Of a stretch of DNA of 64,000 nucleotides, positions 43,177-52,282 are shown piece after piece. The position numbers and the translations under genes are program-made. Under the pieces are notes generated by a model, which was not told the origin of the DNA, did not search any database, and worked only from the letters and a program-made list of their open reading frames with translations. The DNA is taken from NCBI RefSeq assembly GCF_018383585.1, contig NZ_JAHAMK010000008.1, positions 79,973 to 143,972 on the forward strand, read 5' to 3'. Origin of the DNA: Microvirga sp. 3-52 (lineage in GTDB: Bacteria; Pseudomonadota; Alphaproteobacteria; Rhizobiales; Beijerinckiaceae). Position 1 is the first letter of the stretch, and every line of letters starts with the position of its first letter.

Positions 43177-45192
43177 TCAGAGATTATGTGTCCGGAGAAC
43201 CTTTTCCGCCACGGCCTCGGGGGTGATGCCGAAGTGCTTGTAAAGGTCCTTGTAGGGCGCACTGGCGCCAAACCCATGCATGCCGACGAAAATTCCGTCG
43301 GGGCCGATGACCGAATCCCAGCCGAAACGCACGGCCGCCTCCACCGCAACCTTGATCGGCGCGTCGCCGATGATCCGGGCGCGGACCTTCTCGGGCTGGG
43401 CTAGGAAGAGGTCGAGCGAGGGCACCGATACAACGCGTACGGCGAAGCTTTGTTCATCGAGAAGCTTCTGGGCCGCGAGGGCGATCTCGACCTCGGAGCC
43501 CGAGGCGAAGATGGTCGCCCGGGCCTTGCCGTTCGCCGGAGAGAGCTCGTAGGCTCCCGTGGCCGAGAGGTTGGCGGCGTCGCCATCCCGGCGGACCTGC
43601 GGCAGGTTCTGGCGGGTGAGCGCCAGGGTGCTCGGGCCGTCCGTGCGCTCGAGGGCGAGCTGCCAGGCTTCCGCCGTCTCGACGGCGTCCGCCGGGCGGA
43701 ACACGCGCATCTTCGGCATGGAGCGCAGGGCTGCGAGGTGCTCCACCGGCTGATGGGTCGGGCCGTCCTCGCCAAGGCCGATCGAATCGTGGGTCATCAC
43801 GTAGATCGCCGGAACGCCGGCGAGCGCCGCGATGCGCATGGCAGGACGGGCATAATCGGTGAAGACCAGGAAGGTCGCGCCGGCCGGCACATAGCCGCCA
43901 TGGAGCGCGATGCCGTTCATGGCCGCCGCCATGCCGTGCTCGCGGATGCCGTAATGGATGTAGCGGCCGGCATAATTGCCGGGCGAAACGGCTGCGAGGT
44001 TCTTGGTCTTGGTGTTGTTGGAGGGCGTCAGGTCCGCCGAGCCCAGCACCAGTTCCGGCACGGCCTCGGTGATGACCTCGAGCGCGATCTCGCTCGCCTT
44101 GCGGGTGGCGACGTTCTGCGGCTCGGCCACCAGCCTGTCCTTCAGCGTGGCGACCGCATCGGCCAGGCCTTGCGGACGCACGCCCTTCACGCGACGTTCG
44201 AATTCGGCGCGCCTGTCCGCGGGCAGCGCCTTCAGGCGATCTTCCCAGGCCTTGCGCTGGCGGCGGCCCCTCCGGCCGGCCTTCGCCCAGGCATCGGCGA
44301 TATTGGACGGGATTTCGAAGGGGGCGTGGCTCCAGCCGTAAGCGGACTTGGCGCCGGCCAGCTCCTCGGCGCCCAGCGGCTCGCCGTGAGCCTTGGAGGT
44401 GCCGGCCTTCTTGGGAGCGCCCAAACCGATGGTGGTCTTGCACGCGATCAGGGTCGGCCTATCCGACTTCTGGGCGCGGGCGATGGCGCGCTGGATCGCC
44501 TTGGGGTCATGGCCGTCGACGCGCAGGGCATTCCAGCCGCAGGCCTGGAAGCGCTTCACCTGGTCGACGGAGTCGGAGAGCGACAGGGGCCCGTCGATGG
44601 AGATGCCGTTGTCGTCCCAGAGGACGATCATCCGGTTGAGCTTCAGGTGACCGGCGAGCGCGATCGCCTCGTGGCTGATGCCCTCCATCAGGTCGCCGTC
44701 GGAGGCGAGCACATAGGTGTAGTGGTCGACGAGATCGTCGCCGTATTCGGCGTTCAGCATGCGCTCGGCGAGGGCGAAGCCCACGGCGGTGGCGATGCCC
44801 TGGCCGAGCGGGCCCGTGGTGGTCTCGACCCCGGGGGTCATGAAGTTCTCAGGATGGCCCGGGGTCTTGGAATCGAGCTTGCGGAAGTTCTTGAGCTCCT
44901 CGATGGTCATGCCCTTCACGCCCGTCAGGTGCAGGAGCGAGTAGAGCAGCATCGAGCCGTGTCCGGCCGAGAGTATGAAACGGTCGCGGTCGGGCCAGAT
45001 CGGGTCGGCGGCGTCGTATTTCAGGAACTTGGTGAACAGCACCGTCGCCATGTCGGCGGCGCCCATGGGCAGGCCCGGATGGCCGGATTTGGCTTGTTCG
45101 ACGGCATCCATGGCGAGGACGCGCACGGCGTTCGCCAGATCGGAATGGGTGACGCGATCGGCGGAGACGGTATCTTGCACGGCGAGATCCAC
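43177..45192 (-). CDS. tkt: Transketolase
   Basis: A 671-residue thiamine diphosphate enzyme. [20 protein letters not shown] and [20 protein letters not shown] open it. [20 protein letters not shown] and [20 protein letters not shown], followed by [10 protein letters not shown], form the ThDP/Mg site, and [20 protein letters not shown] belongs to the Pyr domain. It moves two-carbon units in the pentose phosphate pathway. The open frame reaches 45312, but the GTG at 45192 gives the family length. No strong ribosome site is visible, so the start is uncertain. It heads the tkt-gap-pgk-fba run. Confidence 0.93.
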   Translation of the reverse strand: MDLAVQDTVSADRVTHSDLANAVRVLAMDAVEQAKSGHPGLPMGAADMATVLFTKFLKYDAADPIWPDRDRFILSAGHGSMLLYSLLHLTGVKGMTIEELKNFRKLDSKTPGHPENFMTPGVETTTGPLGQGIATAVGFALAERMLNAEYGDDLVDHYTYVLASDGDLMEGISHEAIALAGHLKLNRMIVLWDDNGISIDGPLSLSDSVDQVKRFQACGWNALRVDGHDPKAIQRAIARAQKSDRPTLIACKTTIGLGAPKKAGTSKAHGEPLGAEELAGAKSAYGWSHAPFEIPSNIADAWAKAGRRGRRQRKAWEDRLKALPADRRAEFERRVKGVRPQGLADAVATLKDRLVAEPQNVATRKASEIALEVITEAVPELVLGSADLTPSNNTKTKNLAAVSPGNYAGRYIHYGIREHGMAAAMNGIALHGGYVPAGATFLVFTDYARPAMRIAALAGVPAIYVMTHDSIGLGEDGPTHQPVEHLAALRSMPKMRVFRPADAVETAEAWQLALERTDGPSTLALTRQNLPQVRRDGDAANLSATGAYELSPANGKARATIFASGSEVEIALAAQKLLDEQSFAVRVVSVPSLDLFLAQPEKVRARIIGDAPIKVAVEAAVRFGWDSVIGPDGIFVGMHGFGASAPYKDLYKHFGITPEAVAEKVLRTHNL

Positions 45193-45357
45193 AAGTCTTG
45201 AGGGCCCCGCAACGGGGCGGTCTGTCTGGAAAAGGCGTGGGCTCCTTAACACGCAGGCTGGGCGAGTCAAAGACTGGAAGGGCGTAATCCCCTTAGGACC
45301 GCCGGCCCCCACACCTGCGAATTCCGATGCCCAACCCCTTCAGGGCATGTCGCCGAT

Positions 45358-45395
45358 ACGCAAAACCGGGTCCACTTTTCCGCACGATGCGCTAG
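45358..45395 (+). repeat. Mosaic palindromic repeat (family B), fragment
   Basis: AAAACCGGGTCCACTTTTCC followed by GCACGATGCGCTAG is nearly identical to the right end of copy 2 (24452-24472). The AGCATCGG hairpin half is missing. It lies between divergent tkt and DUF4164. Confidence 0.75.
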
Positions 45396-45417
45396 TGTCA
45401 TCCGCGATTCAGGAGGC

Positions 45418-45714
45418 ATGATGGCGCCCACACTCGAGGAAGCAATGAAGCGGCTGGACATGGCCTTGGGGCTTCTCGAGGCCTCCGTCTCCCGCCGTCT
45501 GGAGGCCGAGAAGCGGCGCGGCGGCCTGGAAACCGAGCTCCAGCTCATGCAGGACGACCGGGCCCGTCTCGCCGTGGAGCTCGACGGTGCGCTCACCCGG
45601 CTTCATCGCTTCGAGGCGGCGGCCGACGATGTCGGCCGGCGGGTCCGCCACGCCATCGGTGCCGTCCAGACCGTTCTTGCTCAGGCCGGCCAGCTCGAGC
45701 CGGAGGAGGGCTAG
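45418..45714 (+). CDS. DUF4164 family protein
   Basis: A 98-residue coiled-coil protein. EEAMKRLDMALGLLEASVSR and ETELQLMQDDRARLAVELDG define the DUF4164 family, which usually lies next to zapA in Hyphomicrobiales. Function is unknown, but the pairing suggests a division role. AGGAGG lies 1 base before the first ATG and 4 before the second, so the start may be 45421. zapA begins 3 bases after the stop. Confidence 0.85.
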   Translation: MMAPTLEEAMKRLDMALGLLEASVSRRLEAEKRRGGLETELQLMQDDRARLAVELDGALTRLHRFEAAADDVGRRVRHAIGAVQTVLAQAGQLEPEEG

Positions 45715-45717
45715 GCT

Positions 45718-46086
45718 ATGCCCCAGGTGACCGTGACGATTGCCGGAAAGACGTACCGCATGGCCTGCGCCGAGGGCGAGGAGCGGCATCTCGAAGGCCT
45801 CGCCGCCGCCTACGACGCCCGGATCGAGCAGATGCGGACTTCCTTCGGCGAGATCGGCGACCTGCGCCTCCACGTGATGGCGGCCATCGCCCAGGCGGAC
45901 GAGCTGCACGAGACGAAAAGGCGGGTCGCCGCCCTGGAAGAGGAGGTGGCGGCGCTCAACAGCATCAACGCCTCCCGGGACGAGCGCCTCGAACGGATCG
46001 AGGCAAGGCTTGCCGAGGGCGTTCAGATGGCGGCCGAGCGGATCGAGGAACTGGCGCGCAGCCTGAACGGGGCAGGGCAGGGCTGA
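45718..46086 (+). CDS. zapA: Cell division protein ZapA
   Basis: A 122-residue protein. VTVTIAGKTYRMACAEGEER and HLEGLAAAYDARIEQMRTSF are the ZapA N-terminal domain, followed by a coiled coil from about residue 65. ZapA bundles FtsZ filaments at the division ring. It lies 3 bases after the DUF4164 gene, so they are cotranscribed. The 6S RNA and 5-FCL genes follow after an acetyltransferase and a hypothetical gene, the neighbourhood usual for zapA in many proteobacteria. Confidence 0.92.
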   Translation: MPQVTVTIAGKTYRMACAEGEERHLEGLAAAYDARIEQMRTSFGEIGDLRLHVMAAIAQADELHETKRRVAALEEEVAALNSINASRDERLERIEARLAEGVQMAAERIEELARSLNGAGQG

Positions 46087-46099
46087 GAAGCTGCGAGAG

Positions 46100-46879
46100 A
46101 TGGATTCCCCTCCTGCTCATCATCTCGCCAGGCGCGTCGAGGAAGCCTGCCTGAACGGCTGGCCCGCCCTGCGGGAGGTGGTCTTCGACGGCTGGCTGAT
46201 CCGGCTCGCCGACGGGCATACCCGGCGCACGAACTCGGTGAACCTGCTCTCCCCAGGAGCGCAGCCGCTGGATCGGAAGGTCCGCTATTGCGAGGGGATC
46301 TATTCCGCCCAGGGACTGCCGACGATCTTCTGCATTCCATCCACGGCCGATCCTGCCCTCGGCCGTCTGCTCGACGAGCGGGGATACGATCCTCCCGAGG
46401 ACGAAAGCTGCGTTCTGTTCATGGATCTTGCACAGACGCGGCCACAGCCGGTGACGGGCGTCCTCCTGGAGGCGGGCCTCCCCGGCGAGTCTTGGCTCGC
46501 CGGGCTCGCTCGGCTCCATGGCCAGAATGATCACGCGCAGCGGACCCATCGGAAGATTCTCGAAAACCTGGCGATTCCCGCCGTGTTCGCCGCGGTGTCT
46601 CTGGATGACGGAAGCCCGGGGGCCCTTGCCTATGGCGCTGTCCATGACGGGATCGTCTGCGTGAACTCCGTCGTCACTCACCCGGACTTCAGGCGGCAGG
46701 GACTGGCGCGAAAGGCCGTCGCTGCCGTCCTCTCCTGGGCGCAGGAGCTTCGCGGGGCCACAGGGGCTTGCCTGTCGGTCGTCGCCGAGAACGCCTCAGC
46801 ACGATCTCTCTACGCGAGCATGGGCTTTACGCGCGAGATGTACCGCTATCACTACCGCCGTCGATCGGAACCGACGTGA
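46100..46879 (+). CDS. GNAT family N-acetyltransferase
   Basis: A 259-residue protein of the two-domain type. The N-terminal half (RRVEEACLNGWPALREVVFD and GWLIRLADGHTRRTNSVNLL) matches the family that precedes a GNAT domain. The C-terminal half has VNSVVTHPDFRRQGLARKAV as the acetyl-CoA loop and ENASARSLYASMGFTREMYR as the final strand. The substrate is unknown. It follows zapA by 13 bases. Confidence 0.88.
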   Translation: MDSPPAHHLARRVEEACLNGWPALREVVFDGWLIRLADGHTRRTNSVNLLSPGAQPLDRKVRYCEGIYSAQGLPTIFCIPSTADPALGRLLDERGYDPPEDESCVLFMDLAQTRPQPVTGVLLEAGLPGESWLAGLARLHGQNDHAQRTHRKILENLAIPAVFAAVSLDDGSPGALAYGAVHDGIVCVNSVVTHPDFRRQGLARKAVAAVLSWAQELRGATGACLSVVAENASARSLYASMGFTREMYRYHYRRRSEPT

Positions 46880-46885
46880 TGGAGT

Positions 46886-47170
46886 TCAGTGGTGCAGCGA
46901 CAGGCGAAGCTGGCGTTGCCGGAGCTGGGCCAGCAGCTCCACATAGGGCTCCCGCCTCTCACGATGGGCGGCCTCGATCTTCTTCCTGATGGAACTCTTC
47001 AGCTCCTGGTCGGTCAGGTTCCTCTCGACCTTGTCCAGTTCGACTTCATGCTCGAAGTCGATGTTGCCGAGCATGTGCAGCACCTCCCGCATCATGGAGT
47101 CGATACTGGGAGATCTGTCGCAATCTTTGCGATGGAGTTCGTTATATTTGCCGTGCTTCAGATGAACCAT
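46886..47170 (-). CDS. Small charged protein of unknown function
   Basis: A 94-residue protein rich in His, Arg and Glu. MVHLKHGKYNELHRKDCDRS starts it; the second half (IRKKIEAAHRERREPYVELL) is helical. No family is recognised. GGAGG lies 4 bases before the ATG at 47170, a very good start, so the upstream ATG at 47233 is rejected. It is convergent with the GNAT gene, 6 bases apart. Confidence 0.72.
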   Translation of the reverse strand: MVHLKHGKYNELHRKDCDRSPSIDSMMREVLHMLGNIDFEHEVELDKVERNLTDQELKSSIRKKIEAAHRERREPYVELLAQLRQRQLRLSLHH

Positions 47171-47341
47171 GTTTCCTCCGCTGATGGATGGCGCATCCCC
47201 TACCGGAGCAGTGGAGAATAATTCTGCCGTCAAGGCCAGCCCGTAATTTCCCTAAGGGAAGAATTGCTTCGACTGTTGGCTAACAAAGATTTCAGGGCGC
47301 CCGACTTTTCCCCTTCCAACCGGCCCCCATCCTCCCTACAT

Positions 47342-47495
47342 AGAGAAGGCGGGGCTGCGGGGCGCGTTAGGAGTTCATATTCCCCGGGGCCTTATCGATC
47401 CTGAAGGGAGCTGTCCCTGACCCGGTCCCTGGACCGGGACATACGGCGCCCACCTACTTTGTAGGTTCCCGGGATCGCTTCTCCGACGGCTTTTC
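47342..47495 (+). ncRNA. ssrS: 6S RNA
   Basis: The 340-base gap before the 5-FCL gene holds the expected 6S RNA. A closing stem pairs GAGAAG (47343-47348) with CTTCTC (47478-47483). An apical hairpin CCCGGTCC/GGACCGGG lies at 47421-47438, and CCTAC/GTAGG at 47453-47465 is the small hairpin in the 3' strand of the central bubble, followed by TTCCCGGGATCG, all typical of alphaproteobacterial 6S. It mimics an open promoter and inhibits sigma-70 RNA polymerase. The position upstream of ygfA/5-FCL is the conserved one. Ends are approximate. Confidence 0.8.
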
Positions 47496-47510
47496 GTGGC
47501 TCCGCACCTT

Positions 47511-48092
47511 ATGCAATCTCCTCCCCCTCCCGCCTTGAAAGAGCGCCTGCGCGGCGAAGTTTTCGCGCGTCGCGACGGGCTCGACAAAGAATTTCGGCAC
47601 GAGGCTGCGCAGCGCATCGCCGATCGCGCCCTCGCCTTTCCCCAACTCGAGGACGTCACTCCCGTGGGAGGCTATTGGCCGATCCGCAGCGAGGTCGATC
47701 CGCGTCCGCTCATGGAGGCGCTGATCGCACGCGGGCAGGATGTCGCCCTCTCCCAGATTCTCCATCCTCACTTGAGCTGGCGCCTGTGGCGGCCCGGCGA
47801 CGTGCTGATCAAGGGCGGCTTCGGCGTGCGCGAACCCGGCCCGGACGCACCGGAGGTTTTCCCCAAGGCGTTGCTCGTTCCCTTGGTCGCCTTCGACCGC
47901 CGGGGCGGGCGCATCGGCTACGGCAAGGGGCATTTCGACCGGGCCATCGCGGCCCTGGAAGCACAGCATCCGGTCTTGACCATCGGGCTCGCCTATGCGG
48001 TTCAGGAGATCGACGAGGTGCCGGTCGAGCCCCATGACCGACTCCTCGACGTTATCATCACCGAAGCCGAACTCATTCGGACGACATCCTAG
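47511..48092 (+). CDS. 5-formyltetrahydrofolate cyclo-ligase
   Basis: A 193-residue enzyme. LKERLRGEVFARRDGLDKEF starts the family, VGGYWPIRSEVDPRPLMEAL gives the substrate strand, and LLVPLVAFDRRGGRIGYGKG followed by HFDRAIAAL is the ATP-binding signature. It converts 5-formyl-THF to 5,10-methenyl-THF with ATP. Start ATG 47511 is used, since the earlier GTG at 47496 abuts the 6S RNA. The gene is commonly downstream of 6S RNA and may be cotranscribed with it. Confidence 0.93.
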   Translation: MQSPPPPALKERLRGEVFARRDGLDKEFRHEAAQRIADRALAFPQLEDVTPVGGYWPIRSEVDPRPLMEALIARGQDVALSQILHPHLSWRLWRPGDVLIKGGFGVREPGPDAPEVFPKALLVPLVAFDRRGGRIGYGKGHFDRAIAALEAQHPVLTIGLAYAVQEIDEVPVEPHDRLLDVIITEAELIRTTS

Positions 48093-48105
48093 TTAAGGAC
48101 CCATC

Positions 48106-48927
48106 ATGCGTCTTCTCTTCCTCGGTGACATCGTCGGGCGGCCCGGCCGCAATGCGGTGATCGAGCGCCTGCCCGGGCTTCGTGACCGCTGGCAGCTCGA
48201 TTGCGTGGTCATCAACGGCGAGAATTCCGCCGGCGGCTTCGGCATCACCGAGGCGATCTGCGATGAGATCCTGAATGCGGGCGCCGACGCGATCACCCTG
48301 GGCAACCACACCTGGGACCAGCGCGAGACGCTCGTGTTCATCGAGCGGCAGCCGAGGCTGCTGCGCCCCGTGAACTACCCGCCCGGAACGCCGGGGCGCG
48401 GCGCGAACCTCATCGACACCCGGTCCGGACACCGGATTCTCGTCGTCAACGTCATGGGCCGCCTCTACATGGACCCCCTCGACGATCCCTTCGCGGCCGT
48501 CGAGCGGGAGCTCGAAACCTGCCCGCTGGGGCAGGTCGCCGACGCGATCATCGTCGACGTGCACGCCGAGGCGACGAGCGAGAAGGAGGCCATGGGCTAT
48601 TATCTCGACGGGCGGGCGAGCCTCGTCGTCGGCACCCATACCCATGTGCCCACCGCCGATCACCGGGTGCTGCCCGGCGGCACGGCCTACATGTCGGATG
48701 CGGGCATGTGCGGCGATTACGATTCCGTGCTCGGCATGCAGAAGGAGGAGGCGATCCGCCGCTTTCTTCAGAAAACTCCGGGCACCCGCCTGGAGCCCGG
48801 CCTGGGCGAAGGCACGATCTCCGGCATCGCCGTCGAGACCGACGACCGCACGGGGCTCGCCAAGCGAGTGGCGGCCGTACGGCTTGGGCCCAACCTGGAA
48901 GAAACGTGGCCTCGCTTCTGGGATTGA
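48106..48927 (+). CDS. YmdB-type metallophosphoesterase (TIGR00282)
   Basis: A 273-residue metallophosphoesterase. MRLLFLGDIVGRPGRNAVIE, VINGENSAGGFGITEAICDE, ITLGNHTWDQRE and VVGTHTHVPTADHRVLPGGT carry the six metal-binding Asp, Glu, Asn and His residues of the YmdB family, and AYMSDAGMCGDYDSVLGM is also conserved. In Bacillus, YmdB hydrolyses 2',3'-cyclic nucleotides and affects biofilm formation. It follows 5-FCL by 13 bases in one operon. Confidence 0.92.
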   Translation: MRLLFLGDIVGRPGRNAVIERLPGLRDRWQLDCVVINGENSAGGFGITEAICDEILNAGADAITLGNHTWDQRETLVFIERQPRLLRPVNYPPGTPGRGANLIDTRSGHRILVVNVMGRLYMDPLDDPFAAVERELETCPLGQVADAIIVDVHAEATSEKEAMGYYLDGRASLVVGTHTHVPTADHRVLPGGTAYMSDAGMCGDYDSVLGMQKEEAIRRFLQKTPGTRLEPGLGEGTISGIAVETDDRTGLAKRVAAVRLGPNLEETWPRFWD

Positions 48928-48942
48928 GTGGCGTCCTCTGAT

Positions 48943-49030
48943 GTCATGGCCGGGCTCGTCCCGGCCATCCCGCTGATATGAAGTGCTGTGCTGTCCGGAT
49001 CGGGATCACCGGCACGAGGCCGGTGATGAT
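48943..49030 (-). repeat. Two-hairpin dispersed repeat (family A), copy 5, reversed
   Basis: GTCATGGCCGGG..CCCGGCCAT at the left and ATCACCGGC..GCCGGTGAT at the right, ending GATGAT. Orientation is opposite to copies 1-3. It occupies much of the gap after the phosphoesterase gene. Confidence 0.82.
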
Positions 49031-49122
49031 GTGGGGATGTATGGAAGGGAGCGCTCGATCGCGCACGGCTCCCTTGGCGTGGAGCGTCGCCGTTCCCATC
49101 TCTCCCGTCACGGAGGAAACCG

Positions 49123-49815
49123 GTGGACGCGGATACGGAGACGGCAAGGCCGAAAAAGAGCCTCTATCGCGAGGAGAGCGAGTTCCATCGGGCGCACCAG
49201 CACCAGAGCGCCTCCGCCGTTCTGCGCGCCGTGATCGACGAAGCCGCAGGCGAGACGATCTCCATCGGGGCGATCATCGAAGCCTTCGGCGAGCGCGCCT
49301 TCGGGTTCGTGCTGATCCTGTTTTCCTTGCCCAATTGCGTTCCGAATGTCCCGGGAATCGCCGGCATCGTGGGGACGCCGGTCCTGATCTTCGGCATCCA
49401 GATGATGCTGGGGCATACCCGTCCCTGGCTGCCCGGCTTCATCCTGCGGCAGACGGTCTCCGTGGCGAAGTTCAAGCGCCTCATCGATATCGCGGAGCCC
49501 AGGCTCCAGAAGCTCGAGAGCTACTGCAAGCCCCGTCTGCTCCAGCTCTTCGGCCCCTTAGGGGATCGTGTGGCCGGGTTCTTCGCCTTCCTGGTCGCGG
49601 TGTCTGTGCTGATCCCGTTCCCCGGCACCAACTTCCCGCCCTCCATCGCCCTGGTCATCGCCTCCATCGCCATCATGGAGGAGGACGGATATCTCCTGAT
49701 CGTCGGGTATCTCATCGGTCTGGCGGGTCTTGCCTATACGGCCACGGTGCTGGGGGCATCCTACCACCTCATCCTGGCGGCCTTTCACAACCTGCCGTCC
49801 TGGCTCGGATTTTAG
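49123..49815 (+). CDS. exoD: ExoD family membrane protein
   Basis: A 230-residue protein. After a polar N-terminus, four to five hydrophobic helices follow. LILFSLPNCVPNVPGIAGIV and LIFGIQMMLGHTRPWLPGFI are the ExoD family signature, and VLIPFPGTNFPPSIALVIAS is the third conserved segment. Rhizobial exoD mutants have altered exopolysaccharide and alkaline sensitivity; the molecular role is unknown. GGAGG lies 8 bases before the GTG start. Confidence 0.9.
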   Translation: MDADTETARPKKSLYREESEFHRAHQHQSASAVLRAVIDEAAGETISIGAIIEAFGERAFGFVLILFSLPNCVPNVPGIAGIVGTPVLIFGIQMMLGHTRPWLPGFILRQTVSVAKFKRLIDIAEPRLQKLESYCKPRLLQLFGPLGDRVAGFFAFLVAVSVLIPFPGTNFPPSIALVIASIAIMEEDGYLLIVGYLIGLAGLAYTATVLGASYHLILAAFHNLPSWLGF

Positions 49816-49959
49816 GCAGATCGGGTATTTTTATATACGCGTGCCGGGGGGCTTTGCCTGAAGCCCTTCGCCGCCTTATAAGCCTGCCATCGTCAACTTT
49901 TCCGGCCTGACGGGCGCTTGCCGTGCAAGCCGCCCTCGGCCGAACTTTCGGAGGCCCCC

Positions 49960-50706
49960 ATGGCCGGGCATTCACAGTTCAAGAATATCATGCACCGCAA
50001 GGGCAAGGTGGACGCGGTGCGGTCCAAGGTGTTTTCCAAGCTCGCCCGGGAAATCACCGTGGCGGCCAAGATGGGCATGCCCGATCCCAACATGAACCCG
50101 CGCCTGCGGGCCGCGATCCTTGCCGCCCGCGCCGAGAACATGCCCAAGGACAACATCCAGCGCGCCATCAACAAGGCCTCCGGCGGCGATGCGGAGAACT
50201 ACGACGAGATCCGTTACGAGGGCTACGGCCCCGGCGGTGCCGCCATCATCGTCGAGGCGATGACCGACAACCGCAACCGCACGGCCTCCGACATCCGCTC
50301 CTACTTCACCAAGAGCGGCGGCAACCTCGCCGAAACCGGAGCCGTCTCCTTCATGTTCGACCGGGTCGGTTACATCGAGTTCGGGCCCGATGTGGCGGAT
50401 GCCGACGCCATGCTGGAAGCCGCCATCGATGCCGGCGCGGACGACGTGGTCTCCTCCGAGAACGGCCACGAGATCTATTGCGACCAGGGCTCCCTCAACG
50501 AGGTGACCAAGGCGCTCGAGGACAAGTTCGGCGAGCCGAAGGCCTCGAAGCTCGTCTGGAAGCCTCAGACCCCCGTCGCCGTCGACGACGAGACCGGCGA
50601 GAAGCTCATGAAACTCATGGAGTCCCTCGAGGAGCACGACGACGTCCAGAGCGTCTACGGCAACTTCGAGCTCTCGGAAGCCCTCATGCAGAAGATGGCC
50701 GAGTAA
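49960..50706 (+). CDS. YebC/PmpR family regulator
   Basis: A 248-residue protein. [54 protein letters not shown] and [20 protein letters not shown] are the YebC domain I/II motifs, and the C-terminal acidic region is also typical. YebC proteins have been described as DNA-binding regulators and as translation factors that relieve ribosome stalling. The start at ATG 49960 is used over 49918, since GGAGG lies 6 bases upstream and MAGHSQF is the conserved family start. It lies upstream of ruvCAB, the normal order. Confidence 0.95.
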   Translation: MAGHSQFKNIMHRKGKVDAVRSKVFSKLAREITVAAKMGMPDPNMNPRLRAAILAARAENMPKDNIQRAINKASGGDAENYDEIRYEGYGPGGAAIIVEAMTDNRNRTASDIRSYFTKSGGNLAETGAVSFMFDRVGYIEFGPDVADADAMLEAAIDAGADDVVSSENGHEIYCDQGSLNEVTKALEDKFGEPKASKLVWKPQTPVAVDDETGEKLMKLMESLEEHDDVQSVYGNFELSEALMQKMAE

Positions 50707-50717
50707 TAAACCGTTCG

Positions 50718-50799
50718 TCATGCCCGGACTTGTTCCGGTCATCCACGCCTTAGCATGGTAAGAGGACCGGCATGCCCGGGACAGGCCCGGGCATGCCGG
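50718..50799. repeat. Hairpin element related to family A
   Basis: GTCATGCCCGGAC..GTCCGGTCAT-like sequence at the left, and a perfect 14-bp stem CCGGCATGCCCGGG (50767-50780) against 50786-50799 with a 5-base loop. It lies between yebC and ruvC and ends 13 bases before the ruvC start. Confidence 0.75.
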
Positions 50800-50812
50800 T
50801 GGAGAACAGTCT

Positions 50813-51316
50813 TTGAGCGAACGGATCCGGATCCTCGGCCTCGACCCTGGCCTGCGCAACACGGGCTGGGGCGTCATCACCGTCGAGGGGACGAAGCTCT
50901 CCTTCGTGGCCTGCGGGGTTGTGACCTCCGACGGAGACCTCGACCTGGCCCTGCGGCTCAAGCAGCTCCACGATCGGCTGACGGACGTGATCAGGACCTG
51001 GACGCCCGACGAAGTGTCCGTCGAAGAGACCTTCGTCAACAAGGACGCCCAGGCGACCCTCAAGCTCGGCCAGGCCCGAGCCATGTCCCTGCTGGTGCCG
51101 GCCCTCCACGGCCTGCCGGTGGCGGAGTACGGCGCCAACCAGGTCAAGAAGACCGTGGTCGGCGTCGGCCATGCCGACAAGGACCAGGTCCAGGCCATGG
51201 TGAGGATCCTGCTGCCCAAGGCCGACTTCAAGAAAGCCGATGCGGCGGACGCGCTGGCGATCGCCATCGCCCACGCCCACCACCGCAAGGCCCGCGCCCT
51301 GGCGGCGAGCTATTAA
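50813..51316 (+). CDS. ruvC: Holliday junction endonuclease RuvC
   Basis: A 167-residue RNase H-fold resolvase. [18 protein letters not shown] holds the first catalytic Asp, [20 protein letters not shown] the Glu, and [20 protein letters not shown] the last acidic pair. It cuts Holliday junctions in step with the RuvAB motor. The start is TTG, with GGAG 9 bases upstream. It heads the ruvCAB group, with short repeats between the genes rather than overlaps. Confidence 0.96.
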   Translation: MSERIRILGLDPGLRNTGWGVITVEGTKLSFVACGVVTSDGDLDLALRLKQLHDRLTDVIRTWTPDEVSVEETFVNKDAQATLKLGQARAMSLLVPALHGLPVAEYGANQVKKTVVGVGHADKDQVQAMVRILLPKADFKKADAADALAIAIAHAHHRKARALAASY

Positions 51317-51344
51317 TCTGTTACAGAAATACTTATGTCTTTCC

Positions 51345-51441
51345 GGGGCGGCGGAGCCGGGCCCGGAACCCATAGACACCGGCGTGGCAGAATGAAGATC
51401 CGCCGGCGGTTAGGGATCCCCGCCTTCGCGGGGATGACGGT
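51345..51441. repeat. Hairpin element between ruvC and ruvA
   Basis: TTCCGGG..CCCGGAA at the left, and a second hairpin ATCCCCGC (51416-51423)/GCGGGGAT (51428-51435) with CTTC loop. The right half ends GGGATGACGG, as in other proteobacterial intergenic repeats. Confidence 0.65.
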
Positions 51442-51456
51442 GGAGAGGGCAGGAAC

Positions 51457-52074
51457 GTGATCGGCAAACTCAAAGGCGTGGTGGATTCCTATGGCGAGGA
51501 TTTCGTGATCCTCGACGTGCACGGGGTCGGCTACGTGGTCCATTGCTCCTCCCGCACGCTCCAGAACCTGCCGCCCACCGGCGAGGCGGCGGTCCTGTCC
51601 ATCGAGACCCATGTGCGCGAGGACATGATCCGGCTGTTCGGCTTCCGCTCGGATTCCGAGCGCGAATGGTTTCGCCTGCTGCAGTCGGTCCAGGGCGTTG
51701 GCTCGAGGGTGGCGCTCGGCATCCTCTCGGTGCTCGATCCCGGCACCCTCGCCACGGCGATCGCCACCGGCGACAAGGCTTCCGTGGCCCGTGGACCCGG
51801 CGTCGGCCCGAAGCTCGCCCAGCGCATCGTCTCCGAGCTCAAGGACAAGGCTCCGGCCTTCGCAGCCGTCGATCCGGCGCTGATCCGCCTCACAGGGGCG
51901 GTGGAGGACAGGAGCGCCCCGGCGCCCGTAGCGGACGCCATCTCGGCTCTGGTCAATCTCGGGTATCCCCAGGTTCAGGCCTCCGCGGCCGTGGCCGCCG
52001 CCATGAAGCAGGCGGGCGATGAAGCCGAAGCCAAGACGCTCATCCGGCTGGGACTGCGGGAACTGGCGCGGTAA
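51457..52074 (+). CDS. ruvA: Holliday junction helicase subunit RuvA
   Basis: A 205-residue protein. [20 protein letters not shown] and [19 protein letters not shown] form the OB-fold, [20 protein letters not shown] is the acidic pin region, and [16 protein letters not shown] and [20 protein letters not shown] are the two helix-hairpin-helix motifs that bind junction DNA. The C-terminal domain contacts RuvB. The start is GTG with GGAGA upstream. Confidence 0.96.
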   Translation: MIGKLKGVVDSYGEDFVILDVHGVGYVVHCSSRTLQNLPPTGEAAVLSIETHVREDMIRLFGFRSDSEREWFRLLQSVQGVGSRVALGILSVLDPGTLATAIATGDKASVARGPGVGPKLAQRIVSELKDKAPAFAAVDPALIRLTGAVEDRSAPAPVADAISALVNLGYPQVQASAAVAAAMKQAGDEAEAKTLIRLGLRELAR

Positions 52075-52087
52075 TCGTTAGAGCATT

Positions 52088-52260
52088 CGTCGTCATCACC
52101 GGTGGGAGACCAGTCATGACACCCACGTCATCACCGGCCTTGTGCCGGTGATCTCGATTGGAAAAGCGCGGAGCCTCTCCTCATCGGGATGGCCGGGTCA
52201 AGCCCGGCCATGACGTCAGAGGGTGTCATTCCCGGCGGCCGCAGGGCGGAATGGGATCCA
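52088..52260 (+). repeat. Family A repeat cluster before ruvB (copy 6 plus fragments)
   Basis: The complete copy is at 52127-52214: GTCATCACCGGC..GCCGGTGAT, then ATGGCCGGG..CCCGGCCATGAC. A degenerate half (GTCATCACCGG..GTCATGAC) precedes it at 52088-52119, and a TGTCATTCCCGG..GGAATGGGATCCA hairpin follows. They fill most of the 285-base gap. Confidence 0.82.
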
Positions 52261-52282
52261 TGTCGCGGAGCGCCCGCTCAAC

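Noticed and set aside
45193..45312. Longer transketolase N-terminus
   Set aside because: The extra 40 residues are not family-like and cover a GC hairpin and likely leader.
47496..47510. GTG start of 5-formyl-THF cyclo-ligase
   Set aside because: It abuts the end of the 6S RNA; ATG at 47511 is the simpler start.
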